Assembly (NCBI RefSeq): GCF_011806405.1 | Contig: NZ_JAATOW010000042.1 | Span: 1-36,316, forward strand | Length of the DNA stretch: 36,316 nt | Source of the DNA: Pseudooceanicola sp. HF7 | Lineage (GTDB): Bacteria > Pseudomonadota > Alphaproteobacteria > Rhodobacterales > Rhodobacteraceae | Direction: 5' to 3' | Shown here: positions 16,425 through 24,952 of the stretch, piece after piece | How the letters are laid out: every line of letters begins with the position of its first letter | How positions within the stretch are numbered: position 1 is the first letter of the stretch | The notes under the pieces: model-generated | Database searches by the model: none | The model's input: only the letters and a program-made list of their open reading frames with translations | What the model was told of the DNA's origin: nothing | Made by a program: the position numbers and the translations under genes

Positions 16425-18125
16425 ATGACGCTCAAATCCCTATCCGAGATGATTTCACAGGGGCATGGCGATGCGCCTGCCGACCTGGTGCTGCGCGGGG
16501 GGCGCGTGCTGGACGTGGTGACCGGCGCGCTGCTGGAGGGGGACGTGGCGATCTGCGGCGAGCGGATCGTGGGCATCATGGACAGCTACGAGGGGCGCGA
16601 GGTGATCGACGTCACCGGCAAGATCCTTGTCCCCGGCTTCATCGACACGCACCTGCACATCGAAAGCTCCATGGTCACCCCGCATGAATTCGACCGCTGC
16701 GTCGGCCCGTGCGGCGTCACCACCGCGATTTGCGACCCGCATGAGATCGCCAACGTGATCGGCGTGCCGGGGATCGAGTACTTCCTGTCCTGCGCGTCCG
16801 AGACGGTGATGGATATCCGGGTGAACCTGTCCTCCTGCGTGCCTTCCAGCCACATGGAGACCGCCGGCGCGCAGATCGAGGCCGAGGACCTGAAGCCGCT
16901 GATGGGCCATCCGCAGGGCATCGGGCTGGCGGAGTTCATGAATTACCCCGGTGTGATCTTCCAGGACCCCGGCTGCATGGCCAAGCTTGAGCTGTTCCGG
17001 GGCCAGCACATCGACGGGCACTGCCCGCAACTGCTGGGCAAGGGGCTGAACGCCTATATCAGCGCCGGCATCCGGACCGAGCACGAGGCGACCACCGCCG
17101 AAGAGGCCCGCGAAAAGCTGCAGAAGGGGATGCGAGTCCTGATCCGCGAAGGCTCCGTCTCAAAGGACATGGTTGCGCTGCAGCCGCTGCTGACGGACCT
17201 GACCAGCGCCTACATGTGCCTGTGCACGGATGATCGGAACCCGCTGGATATCGGCGAACACGGGCACCTCGATTTCATGATCCGCGAGCTGATCGCCATG
17301 GGCTGCCCGGCGACGGCCGTCTACCGCGCCGCCAGCCTGTCGGCCGCCGAAGCCTTTGGCCTGAAGGATCGCGGCCAGATCACGCCCGGCAAGCGCGCCG
17401 ATATCGTGGTGATTGACGACCTTGCCACCTGCCGCGCCGAGCTGGTCCTGTCCGGGGGCGTGATCTTCGACGATGCCGCTTTTGCCGCGCGCAGCATCAC
17501 GCCGCCGGTGGGCCGCAACTCGGTCAAGGCGCCGGTGGTCACCGCCGAGAGCTTCCGCACCAAGGCCAACCGCGAGGACACCGACGTGATCGGCATCCTT
17601 GAGGGCAAGATCATCACCGAGCACCTGAAGGAAGAGATCCCGATCGAAGACGGCGACAAGCGCCCCGATCCGGACCGCGACCTGGTGAAGATTGCGGTGG
17701 TCGAACGCCATGGGATCAACGGCAATATCGCCAGCGGCTTCGTGAAGGGCTTCGGGCTGAAACGCGGGGCGATTGCCTCGACCGTCTGTCACGATCACCA
17801 CAACATCGCCTGCGTCGGCGTGGATTACGACGACATGGCCCTGGCGGCCAACAGGCTGGGCGAGATCGAGGGCGGTTTCGTCGTGGTTGAGGGCGGCAAG
17901 GTGCTGGCGGAGCTGCCCCTGCCGGTCGCCGGCCTGATGAGCACAGAGCCCTTCGAGGTGGTGCACGAGGCGCTGGTCAAGCTGCGCGCGGCAGCCAAGA
18001 CGCTGGACGTGGCGCTGGAAGAACCCTTCCTGCAACTGGCCTTCCTGGCGCTGCCGGTGATCCCCGCACTCAAGATCACGGATCGCGGCATGGTCGACGT
18101 GGTGAAGTTCGAGATCATCTCGTGA
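16425..18125 (+). CDS. ade: Adenine deaminase
   Basis: Metal-dependent amidohydrolase that converts adenine to hypoxanthine in purine salvage. The N-terminal composite domain leads to [17 protein letters not shown] with the HxH metal pair at His76 and His78. Also visible are [28 protein letters not shown] with its TEHEATT follow-up, and CTDDRNP with the catalytic acidic residue. The C-terminal adenine-deaminase domain includes [19 protein letters not shown] and HDHHNI. At 566 residues the length is normal. I chose ATG 16425 because AGGAGG precedes it at ideal spacing; an in-frame ATG at 16410 and a much longer upstream frame are less likely. There is no second purine gene next to it. Confidence 0.95.
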   Translation: MTLKSLSEMISQGHGDAPADLVLRGGRVLDVVTGALLEGDVAICGERIVGIMDSYEGREVIDVTGKILVPGFIDTHLHIESSMVTPHEFDRCVGPCGVTTAICDPHEIANVIGVPGIEYFLSCASETVMDIRVNLSSCVPSSHMETAGAQIEAEDLKPLMGHPQGIGLAEFMNYPGVIFQDPGCMAKLELFRGQHIDGHCPQLLGKGLNAYISAGIRTEHEATTAEEAREKLQKGMRVLIREGSVSKDMVALQPLLTDLTSAYMCLCTDDRNPLDIGEHGHLDFMIRELIAMGCPATAVYRAASLSAAEAFGLKDRGQITPGKRADIVVIDDLATCRAELVLSGGVIFDDAAFAARSITPPVGRNSVKAPVVTAESFRTKANREDTDVIGILEGKIITEHLKEEIPIEDGDKRPDPDRDLVKIAVVERHGINGNIASGFVKGFGLKRGAIASTVCHDHHNIACVGVDYDDMALAANRLGEIEGGFVVVEGGKVLAELPLPVAGLMSTEPFEVVHEALVKLRAAAKTLDVALEEPFLQLAFLALPVIPALKITDRGMVDVVKFEIIS

Positions 18126-18143
18126 CGCTGCGGCATCGCTGAA

Positions 18144-18158
18144 TTTCGCATTGCAAAA
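18144..18158. promoter_or_regulatory. 15-bp dyad upstream of the acyl-CoA operon
   Basis: TTTCGCA (18144-18150), a central T, and TGCAAAA (18152-18158) form an inverted repeat with one mismatch, ending 15 nt before the -35 box. Its core GCA-T-TGC equals the core of the tetR palindrome at 15519-15537. Confidence 0.45.
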
Positions 18159-18173
18159 AGATTTTCCACACAA

Positions 18174-18202
18174 TTGACCGCTTCGCCCTCAGGTTCTAAC
18201 TT
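18174..18202 (+). promoter_or_regulatory. Candidate promoter of the acyl-CoA operon
   Basis: TTGACC (18174-18179, 5/6 match) and TAACTT (18197-18202) are separated by 17 nt, about 48 nt before the first gene. The -10 is partial, but position and spacing are right, and the upstream run is AT-rich. Confidence 0.5.
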
Positions 18203-18250
18203 GCTGGCGAAGCGGGGCCGTTGCCCTGCACCTTGGAAGGGGGGAGCATC

Positions 18251-20350
18251 ATGGCAGATGGCAGCACGGGGCCCGAAGTGGTCTCCATTGAGCGCGAGGG
18301 CGATATTGCCCTGATCCGGATCGACAATCCGCCGGTGAACGCCTCCAGTCACGCGGTCCGGCAGGGGCTGTGGAACACGCTGGAAGAGCTGAACGCGGAA
18401 GGCACGGCCAAGGCGATCGCGATCTATTGCGCCGGTCGGACCTTCATGGCGGGGGCCGATATCAAGGAGTTCGGCAAGCCGTCCAAGCCGCCGGTCATGC
18501 CGGAAGTGCACTCCAAGATCGAACAGAGCGCAATCCCGGTTGTCTCTGTCATTCATGGTACGGCCCTTGGCGGCGGCTTCGAGATGGCGCTGTGCAGCCA
18601 TGCGCGCGTGGCGATCAAGGGCTCCCGGGTGGGGCTGCCGGAGATCCTGATTGGCCTGCTGCCCGGGGCGGGCGGCACCCAGCGGCTGCCGCGCCTGTCC
18701 GGGCTGGAGTTCGCCCTGGACATGAGCCTGTCCGGTCGCCAGGTCGGCGTGGCCGAAGCGCTGGAAAAGGGCGCCATCGACCGCGTGGTCGAGGGGGATC
18801 CGCGCGACGTGGCCGTTCATAGCGCAAGGGACCTGGCAGATGGATCGCTGGCCGCGCGGCGCACCGATAAGATCGAGACGGTCTATGACCAGGCGGTGAT
18901 CGACGCGGCCCTTGCCGGGGTGAAGGCCCGCAGCCCCCACCTGGTGAACCCGGTCAAGACGGTAGAGGCCATCGCGGCCAGCCGCCTGCCCCTGGAAGAG
19001 GGCATGAAGATCGAGCGCCAGTGCTTCATGGATTGCATGGAGACCCCGCAGCGCGCCGGCCTGATCCACGCCTTCTTCGGGGAGCGCGCGGTGTCCGGCA
19101 TCGCAGAGGCCAAGGGCCCCACGCGCGACATCCAGAAGATTGGCGTGATCGGCGGCGGCACCATGGGATCTGGCATCGCGACCTCCTGCCTGCTGGCCGG
19201 TATCCCCGTCCGCTTGATAGAGGTCGCAGCAGAGGGTCTGGAGCGTGGCGTGGCCACAATCACCAAGAACCTGGATGGTGCGGTGTCGCGCGGCAAGCTG
19301 CCCGCCGACAAGCGCGATGCGGCCATTGCCATGCTGGAGCCTTCGCTTGAGATGGACAGCCTGGCCGACGTGGACCTGGTGCTCGAAGCGGTCTTCGAAC
19401 AGATGGACGTCAAGCGCGAGATCTTCGGCAAGCTGGACGGCATCTGCAAGCCGGGGGCGATCCTGGCCTCCAATACCTCTTACCTCGACATCAACGAGAT
19501 CGCCTCTGTCACGTCGCGCCCGCAGGACGTGCTGGGGCTGCACTTTTTCTCACCCGCGCATGTGATGCGGCTACTGGAGATCGTGCAGGGGGAAAAGACC
19601 GCGCCAGATGTGCTGGCGACGGGCTTTGCCCTGGCCAAGCGGCTGAAGAAAGTGGGCGTTCTGGCGCAGGTTTGCGACGGGTTCATCGGCAACCGGATCC
19701 TGGCGCATTACGGCAAGACGGCCAGCTACCTGGTGCTGGACGGGGCCAGCCCGCAGCAGGTCGATGACGCGCTTGAGGGCTTCGGCTTTGCCATGGGGCC
19801 CCATCGTGTGGGCGACCTGGCGGGCCTGGACATCGGCTGGATGACCCGCAAGCGCAAGGCGGCGGATCGGGATCCGGCCGAACGCTACGCCGGCGCGGTG
19901 GCTGACCGTATCTGCGAGAACGGCTGGTTCGGGCGCAAGTCCGGCAAGGGCTACTACGTCTACGAGGGCAGCACTCCGCAGCCCAACCCCGAGGTCGCCA
20001 CGATCATCGACGAGGTCCGCGCGGCAGAGGGCATCACCCCGCGCAGCTTCACGGATGAAGAGATCGTGGACCGCTACATGACGGCCATGATCGCAGAGGC
20101 CGCCCGCGTGGTCGAAGACGGCACCGCAAAGCGGCCCGTCGATGTCGATATGGTCTTTCTGTTCGGCTACGGTTTCCCGCGCTTCCGCGGCGGCCCGTTG
20201 CATTATGCCGATACGCTGGGCGCGGCGGAGCTGGTCCGCCGGATCGAAGCCTACGCGCAGGAAGATCCCCATTACTGGCAGGTCCCGGACCTGCTGCGGA
20301 AGATGGCGGCCGATGGCACCAGCTTCGCCGATCTGAACAAGGAGGGCTGA
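18251..20350 (+). CDS. fadJ: Enoyl-CoA hydratase / 3-hydroxyacyl-CoA dehydrogenase fusion
   Basis: A 699-residue bifunctional enzyme for steps two and three of beta-oxidation. The N-terminal crotonase domain (about 10-190) has the oxyanion-hole stretch HGTALGGGFEMAL and both catalytic Glu, Glu111 and Glu131 (GLPEILIGL). The NAD-binding domain starts at about 297 with GVIGGGTMGSGIA (Gly-rich 301-306). The dehydrogenase signature HFFSPAHVM begins at His431. Two C-terminal 3HCDH domains follow, the second ending with FPRFRGGPLHYADTLG. ATG 18251 follows AAGGGGGGAG. It heads an operon with two acyl-CoA dehydrogenase subunits (3-nt and 4-nt gaps). No thiolase lies in the window, so it resembles a FadJ/peroxisomal-type enzyme rather than part of a fadBA pair; the symbol is by similarity of layout. 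Confidence 0.93.
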   Translation: MADGSTGPEVVSIEREGDIALIRIDNPPVNASSHAVRQGLWNTLEELNAEGTAKAIAIYCAGRTFMAGADIKEFGKPSKPPVMPEVHSKIEQSAIPVVSVIHGTALGGGFEMALCSHARVAIKGSRVGLPEILIGLLPGAGGTQRLPRLSGLEFALDMSLSGRQVGVAEALEKGAIDRVVEGDPRDVAVHSARDLADGSLAARRTDKIETVYDQAVIDAALAGVKARSPHLVNPVKTVEAIAASRLPLEEGMKIERQCFMDCMETPQRAGLIHAFFGERAVSGIAEAKGPTRDIQKIGVIGGGTMGSGIATSCLLAGIPVRLIEVAAEGLERGVATITKNLDGAVSRGKLPADKRDAAIAMLEPSLEMDSLADVDLVLEAVFEQMDVKREIFGKLDGICKPGAILASNTSYLDINEIASVTSRPQDVLGLHFFSPAHVMRLLEIVQGEKTAPDVLATGFALAKRLKKVGVLAQVCDGFIGNRILAHYGKTASYLVLDGASPQQVDDALEGFGFAMGPHRVGDLAGLDIGWMTRKRKAADRDPAERYAGAVADRICENGWFGRKSGKGYYVYEGSTPQPNPEVATIIDEVRAAEGITPRSFTDEEIVDRYMTAMIAEAARVVEDGTAKRPVDVDMVFLFGYGFPRFRGGPLHYADTLGAAELVRRIEAYAQEDPHYWQVPDLLRKMAADGTSFADLNKEG

Positions 20351-20353
20351 GAG

Positions 20354-21538
20354 ATGGATCTGAGCTTTACACCGGAAGAACAGGCCTTCCGCGAGGAGGT
20401 GCGCAGCTTCTTCGCGCAGAACCTGCCGAAGGACATGTCCGACGCCGTGCGCGCGGGCGGAGAGCTGACCAAGGACATGATGGACCGCTACCATGCGCTC
20501 CTGAATGAACGCGGCTGGCTGGGCACGACCTGGCCGAAGGAGTTCGGCGGCCCGGGCTGGAGCCCGGTCCAGCGGCATATCTTCGAGGAAGAGGCTTGTC
20601 GCGCCTATGCGCCGCGCATCGTGCCCTTCGGCCTTGCGATGCTGGCCCCGGTGCTGATGAAGTTCGGCACCAAGGAACAGCAGGAAGAATACCTGCCCCG
20701 GATCCTGTCCGGTGAGGATTGGTGGTGCCAGGGCTATTCCGAACCCGGTGCGGGCTCTGACCTGGCCAGCCTGAAGACCCGCGCGGTGCGCGATGGCGAC
20801 GACTACGTGATCAACGGTCAGAAGACCTGGACCACGCTGGGCCAGCACGCGAACAGGATCTTCTGCCTGGTGCGCACGGATCCCGACGTGAAGCCGCAGA
20901 AGGGGATCTCCTTCATCCTGGTGGACCTGGACACGCCGGGGATCGAGATGCGCCCGATCAAGCTGATCGAAGGCGGCTACGAGGTGAACGAGGTCTTCTT
21001 CACCGATGTGCGCGTTCCTGCCTCCAACCTGGTGGGCGAAGAGAACATGGGCTGGACCATCGCGAAGTTCCTGCTGACCCATGAGCGTACGAACATCGCC
21101 GGTGTCGGCTTCTCAATGCAGGCGCTGGAAGAGGTGAAGGCGCTGGCGCGCACCGTGAAGCGCGGCGGCAAGACCCTGGCCGAGGATCCGCTGTTCGCGG
21201 CCCGCATCGCCCAGGTGGAAATCGACCTGGAGGCGATGAAGCTGACCAACCTGCGGATGCTCTACAAGGCACAGAAGCAGGGGGCGCCGGGGCCCGAGAC
21301 CTCCATCCTGAAGATCAAGGGCACGGTGATCGGGCAGGAGCTGAAGGATCTGGCGCGCCGCGCGCTTGGCCCCTCTGCCGCACCCTTCCCGGGCAGTTCG
21401 CTGGGGAACCTGGCGCTGGCGCCGGCGGATCACGAAAATGACGCCGCGCGCTACTTCAACAATCGCAAGACCTCGATTTTCGGCGGATCCAACGAGATCC
21501 AGCGGAATATCCTGACCAAGACCATGCTGGAGCTCTGA
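20354..21538 (+). CDS. Acyl-CoA dehydrogenase, large/catalytic subunit
   Basis: FAD enzyme that introduces the alpha-beta double bond in acyl-CoA. The family layout is complete in 394 residues: N-terminal helices, then QGYSEPGAGSDLASLKT and NGQKTWTT for the FAD and substrate site, and the C-terminal IFGGSNEIQRNIL. The usual catalytic Glu of the C-terminal YEG motif is replaced by Gly (FGGS). A Glu at 244 in HERTNIAG lies where isovaleryl-CoA-dehydrogenase-type enzymes carry theirs, and is the likely base. It closely resembles the large subunit of two-subunit dehydrogenases such as those described for pimeloyl-CoA. It starts 3 nt after the fused enzyme and ends 4 nt before its partner subunit. 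Confidence 0.93.
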   Translation: MDLSFTPEEQAFREEVRSFFAQNLPKDMSDAVRAGGELTKDMMDRYHALLNERGWLGTTWPKEFGGPGWSPVQRHIFEEEACRAYAPRIVPFGLAMLAPVLMKFGTKEQQEEYLPRILSGEDWWCQGYSEPGAGSDLASLKTRAVRDGDDYVINGQKTWTTLGQHANRIFCLVRTDPDVKPQKGISFILVDLDTPGIEMRPIKLIEGGYEVNEVFFTDVRVPASNLVGEENMGWTIAKFLLTHERTNIAGVGFSMQALEEVKALARTVKRGGKTLAEDPLFAARIAQVEIDLEAMKLTNLRMLYKAQKQGAPGPETSILKIKGTVIGQELKDLARRALGPSAAPFPGSSLGNLALAPADHENDAARYFNNRKTSIFGGSNEIQRNILTKTMLEL

Positions 21539-21542
21539 GCCG

Positions 21543-22604
21543 ATGGATTTCGACCTGACCGAAGACCGGCAGATGCTGTCGGACACGCTGACCCGTTACC
21601 TGAAGGACAAGTACCCGATCGAAACCCGCACGAAGGTCGCCTACGAGGCCCCCTTCCATGCGCCCGCGCAATGGGATGCCCTTGCCGAGCTGGGCGCGCT
21701 TTTCGCGCTGGCGCCGGAAGAGGCGGGCGGTTTCGGCGGCACGGGCTTTGACATCTCCGTGGTGTTCGAGGCACTTGGCGGCGCGCTTTGCCCGGAACCC
21801 ATCCTGGGCGCCCTGCAGGCCAGCCGCCTGCTGACCAGCGCCGAGGCCGACCAGGAGGCCCTGCTGTCGGGTGCCACGAAATACGCCGTCGGCATCGGAG
21901 AGCTGGAAGCCCCCTACGAGCTGGAGAGTATCCAGGCCGAGGCCCGCGCCGCGGGCTCCGATTACCAGGTGTCGGGCCGCAAGAGCGTCGTCTACGGCGG
22001 TCAGGTGGCCGATATCTTCCTGGTGGCGGCCAGGCTGGACGGTGAGCTTGCCGTGTTCGAGGTTTCCGCAGCGGATGCCTCGGTGACCGGGTTCGGCATG
22101 ATCGACGGTGGCGGCGCGGCGGAGCTGGTGCTGGAGGACACGCCCGCGCGCCTTATCCTGAAAGACGCCGAAGCGGCGCTTGAGGATGCGATGAACGCCG
22201 GGGTCGTGGCCCTTTGTGCCGAGGCCGTGGGCGCGATGGACGGGAGGAAGGTGATGAAGCTGGAGTACCTGCGCACAAGGAAGGAGGTAGGCGTGCCGAT
22301 CGGCAAGTTCAAGGTGCTGCAACACCGCGCCGTGGACATGCTGACGGAGATCGAGCAGGCGCGCTCCATCACCATCAAGGCAGCTGCGGAGCTTGGGGGG
22401 CCGGATGCGGCGCGCTATGCCTCCATGGCCAAGAACCTGATCGGCCGGGCCGGGCGCCTGATCGCGGAAGAGGCGATCCAGATGCATGGCGGGATCGCGA
22501 TGACCTGGGAATATCCCGGATCGCATTACGCCAAGCGGCTGATCATGATCGACGCGCAGCTGGGGGACACGGATTACCACCTGTCCCGCGTGATGGCGGC
22601 CTGA
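21543..22604 (+). CDS. Acyl-CoA dehydrogenase, small/non-catalytic subunit
   Basis: A 353-residue protein of the acyl-CoA dehydrogenase fold. N-terminal helices (MDFDLTEDRQMLSDTL), a shortened middle barrel with SGRKSVVYGG, and a C-terminal helical bundle with RAGRLIAEEAIQMHGGIAMTWEYP are visible. I see neither the C-terminal YEG Glu nor the ER motif used by the large subunit, so it probably does not carry the catalytic base itself. The adjacent large-subunit gene (4-nt gap) and similar length to known small subunits suggest an alpha2-beta2 enzyme. It is the last gene of the operon and is followed at once by a 9-bp perfect hairpin shared with alkB. Confidence 0.9.
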   Translation: MDFDLTEDRQMLSDTLTRYLKDKYPIETRTKVAYEAPFHAPAQWDALAELGALFALAPEEAGGFGGTGFDISVVFEALGGALCPEPILGALQASRLLTSAEADQEALLSGATKYAVGIGELEAPYELESIQAEARAAGSDYQVSGRKSVVYGGQVADIFLVAARLDGELAVFEVSAADASVTGFGMIDGGGAAELVLEDTPARLILKDAEAALEDAMNAGVVALCAEAVGAMDGRKVMKLEYLRTRKEVGVPIGKFKVLQHRAVDMLTEIEQARSITIKAAAELGGPDAARYASMAKNLIGRAGRLIAEEAIQMHGGIAMTWEYPGSHYAKRLIMIDAQLGDTDYHLSRVMAA

Positions 22605-22610
22605 TCCCGG

Positions 22611-22631
22611 GGCGGGGGGCTGCCCCCCGCC
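22611..22631. terminator. Hairpin between converging acyl-CoA operon and alkB
   Basis: GGCGGGGGG (22611-22619) and CCCCCCGCC (22623-22631) are perfect complements around a 3-nt loop. It fills the 27-nt gap between the two converging stops and abuts the alkB stop codon. It is very stable but lacks a T-run on either side. Confidence 0.55.
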
Positions 22632-23774
22632 TTACGCCGGATCCTTGTGCCGCCCGGTCTTGTAGGGCGTCCAGTCGGTGATCTCGGGGTAGTACATCAT
22701 TCGCCATTTGCGGACCCGCGGGTTCATCCGGCGGCGCCAGAGCGGCGGGATCGCGGCAAGGGCGCACATGGCCGGGTAACCCATCGGTAGCTGCGGGGCC
22801 TCACCCAGGTCGTGGTTCTGCAGCAGGGCAAAGCTGCGATCGGGGCGCGCGTGGTGATCCGGGTGGCGTTGCAGGTTGATCAGCAGCCAGTTCGTCGACC
22901 GGTGCGCCGCGTTCCAGCTGTGGTGCGGCTTGACATGTTCAAAGCGCCCGTTGCCCAGGTACTTGCGCGTCAGCCCGTAGTGTTCGACGTAGTTCGTCAG
23001 CTCAAGCAGCCAGACCGCCGTGAAGGCCTGCCACAGGAACAGCACAAGGCCGGTCCAGCCCCCCAGCAGGATGGCCAGCACCAGCATCCCCGCTTGCAGG
23101 GCGGCGTAGCGCCAGAAGGGGTTTGACAGGTCCGTGACGGGCAGGCCCTTCCTTTCCAGCCGGGCGGCCTCTGCCCGCCAGGCGGAGGGTGGGCACTGGC
23201 GCAGCACGCGCCAGAAGAAATGGAAGAACCCTTCGTTGTAGCGGGCGGTGACGGCATCGCGCGGGGTGCCGACGGCGCTATGATGCACCAGCAGGTGTTC
23301 GGAGCGGAAGTGACAGTAGAGCGCCATGGAGAGCAGGATATCGGCCAGCCAGCGCTCTTCCCGGCTCTTGGCGTGCATCAGCTCGTGGCTGTAGACGATG
23401 CCGATGGCCCCGGTCATGGAGCCGACGCCGTAGAACAGCACCAACAGTTCCAGGAAGCCCAGGTGATCGGCCTGTGACGCGTACCAGATTGCCCAGAAGA
23501 GCGTCAGGAACTGCACCGGCGCCCAGATCAGCGTGATGGCACGATACCAGAACAGGTCTTCCGGCGGGGTTTCGGGATCGAGGTTTTCCTGGTTCAGCCC
23601 CAGCACCAGGTCCAGCAGGGTGAACAGCCCGTAGCCGTAAAGCGGCACCAGCAGGACGGTCCAGCCGCCGTTGAGCGCACCGATCACGATCAGGGGCACG
23701 ATGACCAGGGACAGCCAGAAGGGCGCGGCCCGTGTGAAGCTGGAAAGATCGCGGGTATTGTCCGTGTCGGTCAT
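22632..23774 (-). CDS. alkB: Alkane 1-monooxygenase (AlkB-type)
   Basis: Integral-membrane non-haem di-iron hydroxylase that oxidises alkanes or related methyl groups to primary alcohols. All four diagnostic motifs are present: HELMH (130-134, HExxH), EHLLVHH (159-165, EHxxxHH), NYVEHYGL (261-268) and LQRHPDHH (301-308). Several hydrophobic helices lie in residues 15-125 and 225-260. At 380 residues the length is normal, and no rubredoxin is fused or encoded nearby. It begins 24 nt after the mutY stop on the same strand, with AGGAGG 12 nt upstream of the ATG, so it may be cotranscribed with mutY. The converging acyl-CoA operon could process fatty acids derived from its products. The substrate is not known; small changes around the first motif (Met instead of Gly) are noted. 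Confidence 0.93.
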   Translation of the reverse strand: MTDTDNTRDLSSFTRAAPFWLSLVIVPLIVIGALNGGWTVLLVPLYGYGLFTLLDLVLGLNQENLDPETPPEDLFWYRAITLIWAPVQFLTLFWAIWYASQADHLGFLELLVLFYGVGSMTGAIGIVYSHELMHAKSREERWLADILLSMALYCHFRSEHLLVHHSAVGTPRDAVTARYNEGFFHFFWRVLRQCPPSAWRAEAARLERKGLPVTDLSNPFWRYAALQAGMLVLAILLGGWTGLVLFLWQAFTAVWLLELTNYVEHYGLTRKYLGNGRFEHVKPHHSWNAAHRSTNWLLINLQRHPDHHARPDRSFALLQNHDLGEAPQLPMGYPAMCALAAIPPLWRRRMNPRVRKWRMMYYPEITDWTPYKTGRHKDPA

Positions 23775-23798
23775 TGCGGTGCCGGGCCTCCTGGGCGG

Positions 23799-24872
23799 TT
23801 ACACCTTGTCTACGAAGCTGTCCCGCGCCAGGTCAAATGCCTTTCGCATCACCGTGGGCAGATCCGAGGGGCGGAAGTCCGAGGGCGGCACGAAGTGGCC
23901 CGTCTGCGGCGCTGCATCTGCGGGGACCTCTGCCACCATGATACGCAGGCGCAGGTGGAAGTGGGTGAAGGTGTGGCGGGCCTCTTCCGGCAGCAGCTGC
24001 CAGTCGGCCTGCAGGGGCGGCGCATGTGGCGGGACCTCTTCCGCCCAGGGGGAGCCGGGCCAGCCCAGCATCCCGCCCAGCAGCCCCTTGTCCGGGCGGG
24101 TTTCCAGCAGGAAGGCCCCGTCGGGCCGCCGCGCCACGTAGGCGATGCCCAGGCGGATCGGCTTGGCCTTCTTCGGCGTCTTCTTGGGCAGCTCTGGCGC
24201 GGTGCCTTCCACCCGCGCCTGGCAGGGATCGCGCCATGGGCAGATCCCGCAGGCCGGGTTGCGCGGCGTGCAGATCGTGGCGCCCAGGTCCATGACCGCC
24301 TGTGCGTAATCTCCGGGGCGCTCCGGTGGCGTCAGGGAGGCCGCGCGTTCCGTCAGCTCCGGCTTGGCGGCGGGCAGGGGGGTGTGGATGTCGAAGAGCC
24401 GTGCCATGACGCGCTCCACGTTGCCGTCAACGACCGTCTCCGGTTGATCGAAGGCGATGGAGGCGATGGCAGAGGCCGTGTAGGGGCCGATGCCGGGCAG
24501 GGTGAGCAGGCCTTCGCGGGTGTCGGGGAAGACACCACCATGCTCGCTCATCACCGCGCGGGCGCATTTCAGCAGGTTGCGGGCGCGGGCGTAATAGCCA
24601 AGGCCGGCCCATTCGCCCATTACCCGGGCGTCCTCTGCCGCGGCAAGGTCCGCCACGGTGGGCCAGAGCGCGGTAAAGCGCAGGAAATACGCGCGCACGG
24701 CCGCTACGGTGGTCTGCTGCAGCATGACCTCCGACATCCAGATGAAATAGGGATCCGGGCGCTGGCCGGCGGCGCGGGCGGCGGGGCCAACGCGCCATGG
24801 CATCTCTCTTGCATGGGTGTCATACCAGTCCAGCAGGATCTCGGGCCGGGGATTACCCGCGGTTTCACGCAA
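23799..24872 (-). CDS. mutY: A/G-specific adenine glycosylase MutY, TTG start
   Basis: Base-excision repair enzyme that removes adenine mispaired with 8-oxoguanine. The helix-hairpin-helix LPGIGPYTASAIASIAF is followed by the catalytic Asp149 in VVDGNVERV, and Glu48 lies in SEVMLQQTTV. The [4Fe-4S] cysteines are C201, C208, C211 and C217 with CX6CX2CX5C spacing. A C-terminal Nudix-like domain (about 240-345) reads the 8-oxoG strand. At 357 residues the length is normal. The start is TTG at 24872, preceded by the full AAGGAGG (24881-24887) at 8-nt spacing; no ATG gives a complete N-terminus. It is divergent from the DUF721 gene and probably cotranscribed with alkB. Confidence 0.96.
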   Translation of the reverse strand: MRETAGNPRPEILLDWYDTHAREMPWRVGPAARAAGQRPDPYFIWMSEVMLQQTTVAAVRAYFLRFTALWPTVADLAAAEDARVMGEWAGLGYYARARNLLKCARAVMSEHGGVFPDTREGLLTLPGIGPYTASAIASIAFDQPETVVDGNVERVMARLFDIHTPLPAAKPELTERAASLTPPERPGDYAQAVMDLGATICTPRNPACGICPWRDPCQARVEGTAPELPKKTPKKAKPIRLGIAYVARRPDGAFLLETRPDKGLLGGMLGWPGSPWAEEVPPHAPPLQADWQLLPEEARHTFTHFHLRLRIMVAEVPADAAPQTGHFVPPSDFRPSDLPTVMRKAFDLARDSFVDKV

Positions 24873-24880
24873 TCTTTATG

Positions 24881-24887
24881 CCTCCTT
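24881..24887 (-). promoter_or_regulatory. Ribosome-binding site that fixes the mutY TTG start
   Basis: AAGGAGG on the minus strand, 8 nt before the TTG at 24872. It is a complete match to the anti-Shine-Dalgarno sequence and decides this unusual start. Confidence 0.75.
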
Positions 24888-24921
24888 CTGGCTTTACTCT
24901 GGTGTGAGCGGCTTGCAGGAC

Positions 24922-24927
24922 TAGAAT
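24922..24927 (+). promoter_or_regulatory. Candidate -10 for the DUF721 gene
   Basis: TAGAAT (24922-24927, 5/6 to consensus) lies 25 nt before the chosen start. I see no convincing -35 at the right distance, so it is tentative. Confidence 0.3.
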
Positions 24928-24952
24928 AGCGCCGAACCAGAGGATGCAACCC

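Noticed and set aside
17825-19543. Long minus-strand open frame (572 codons)
   Set aside because: It lies opposite adenine deaminase and the hydratase/dehydrogenase gene, which have clear motifs. It is a typical antisense artefact of high-GC coding DNA, His/Gln/Arg-rich with no recognisable domain.
19571-21082. Minus-strand open frame of 503 codons
   Set aside because: It is opposite the acyl-CoA operon and spans two real genes; no motif found.
24300-24900. Possible frameshift in mutY because of the missing ATG
   Set aside because: The TTG with AAGGAGG explains the start, and all motifs are in one frame.
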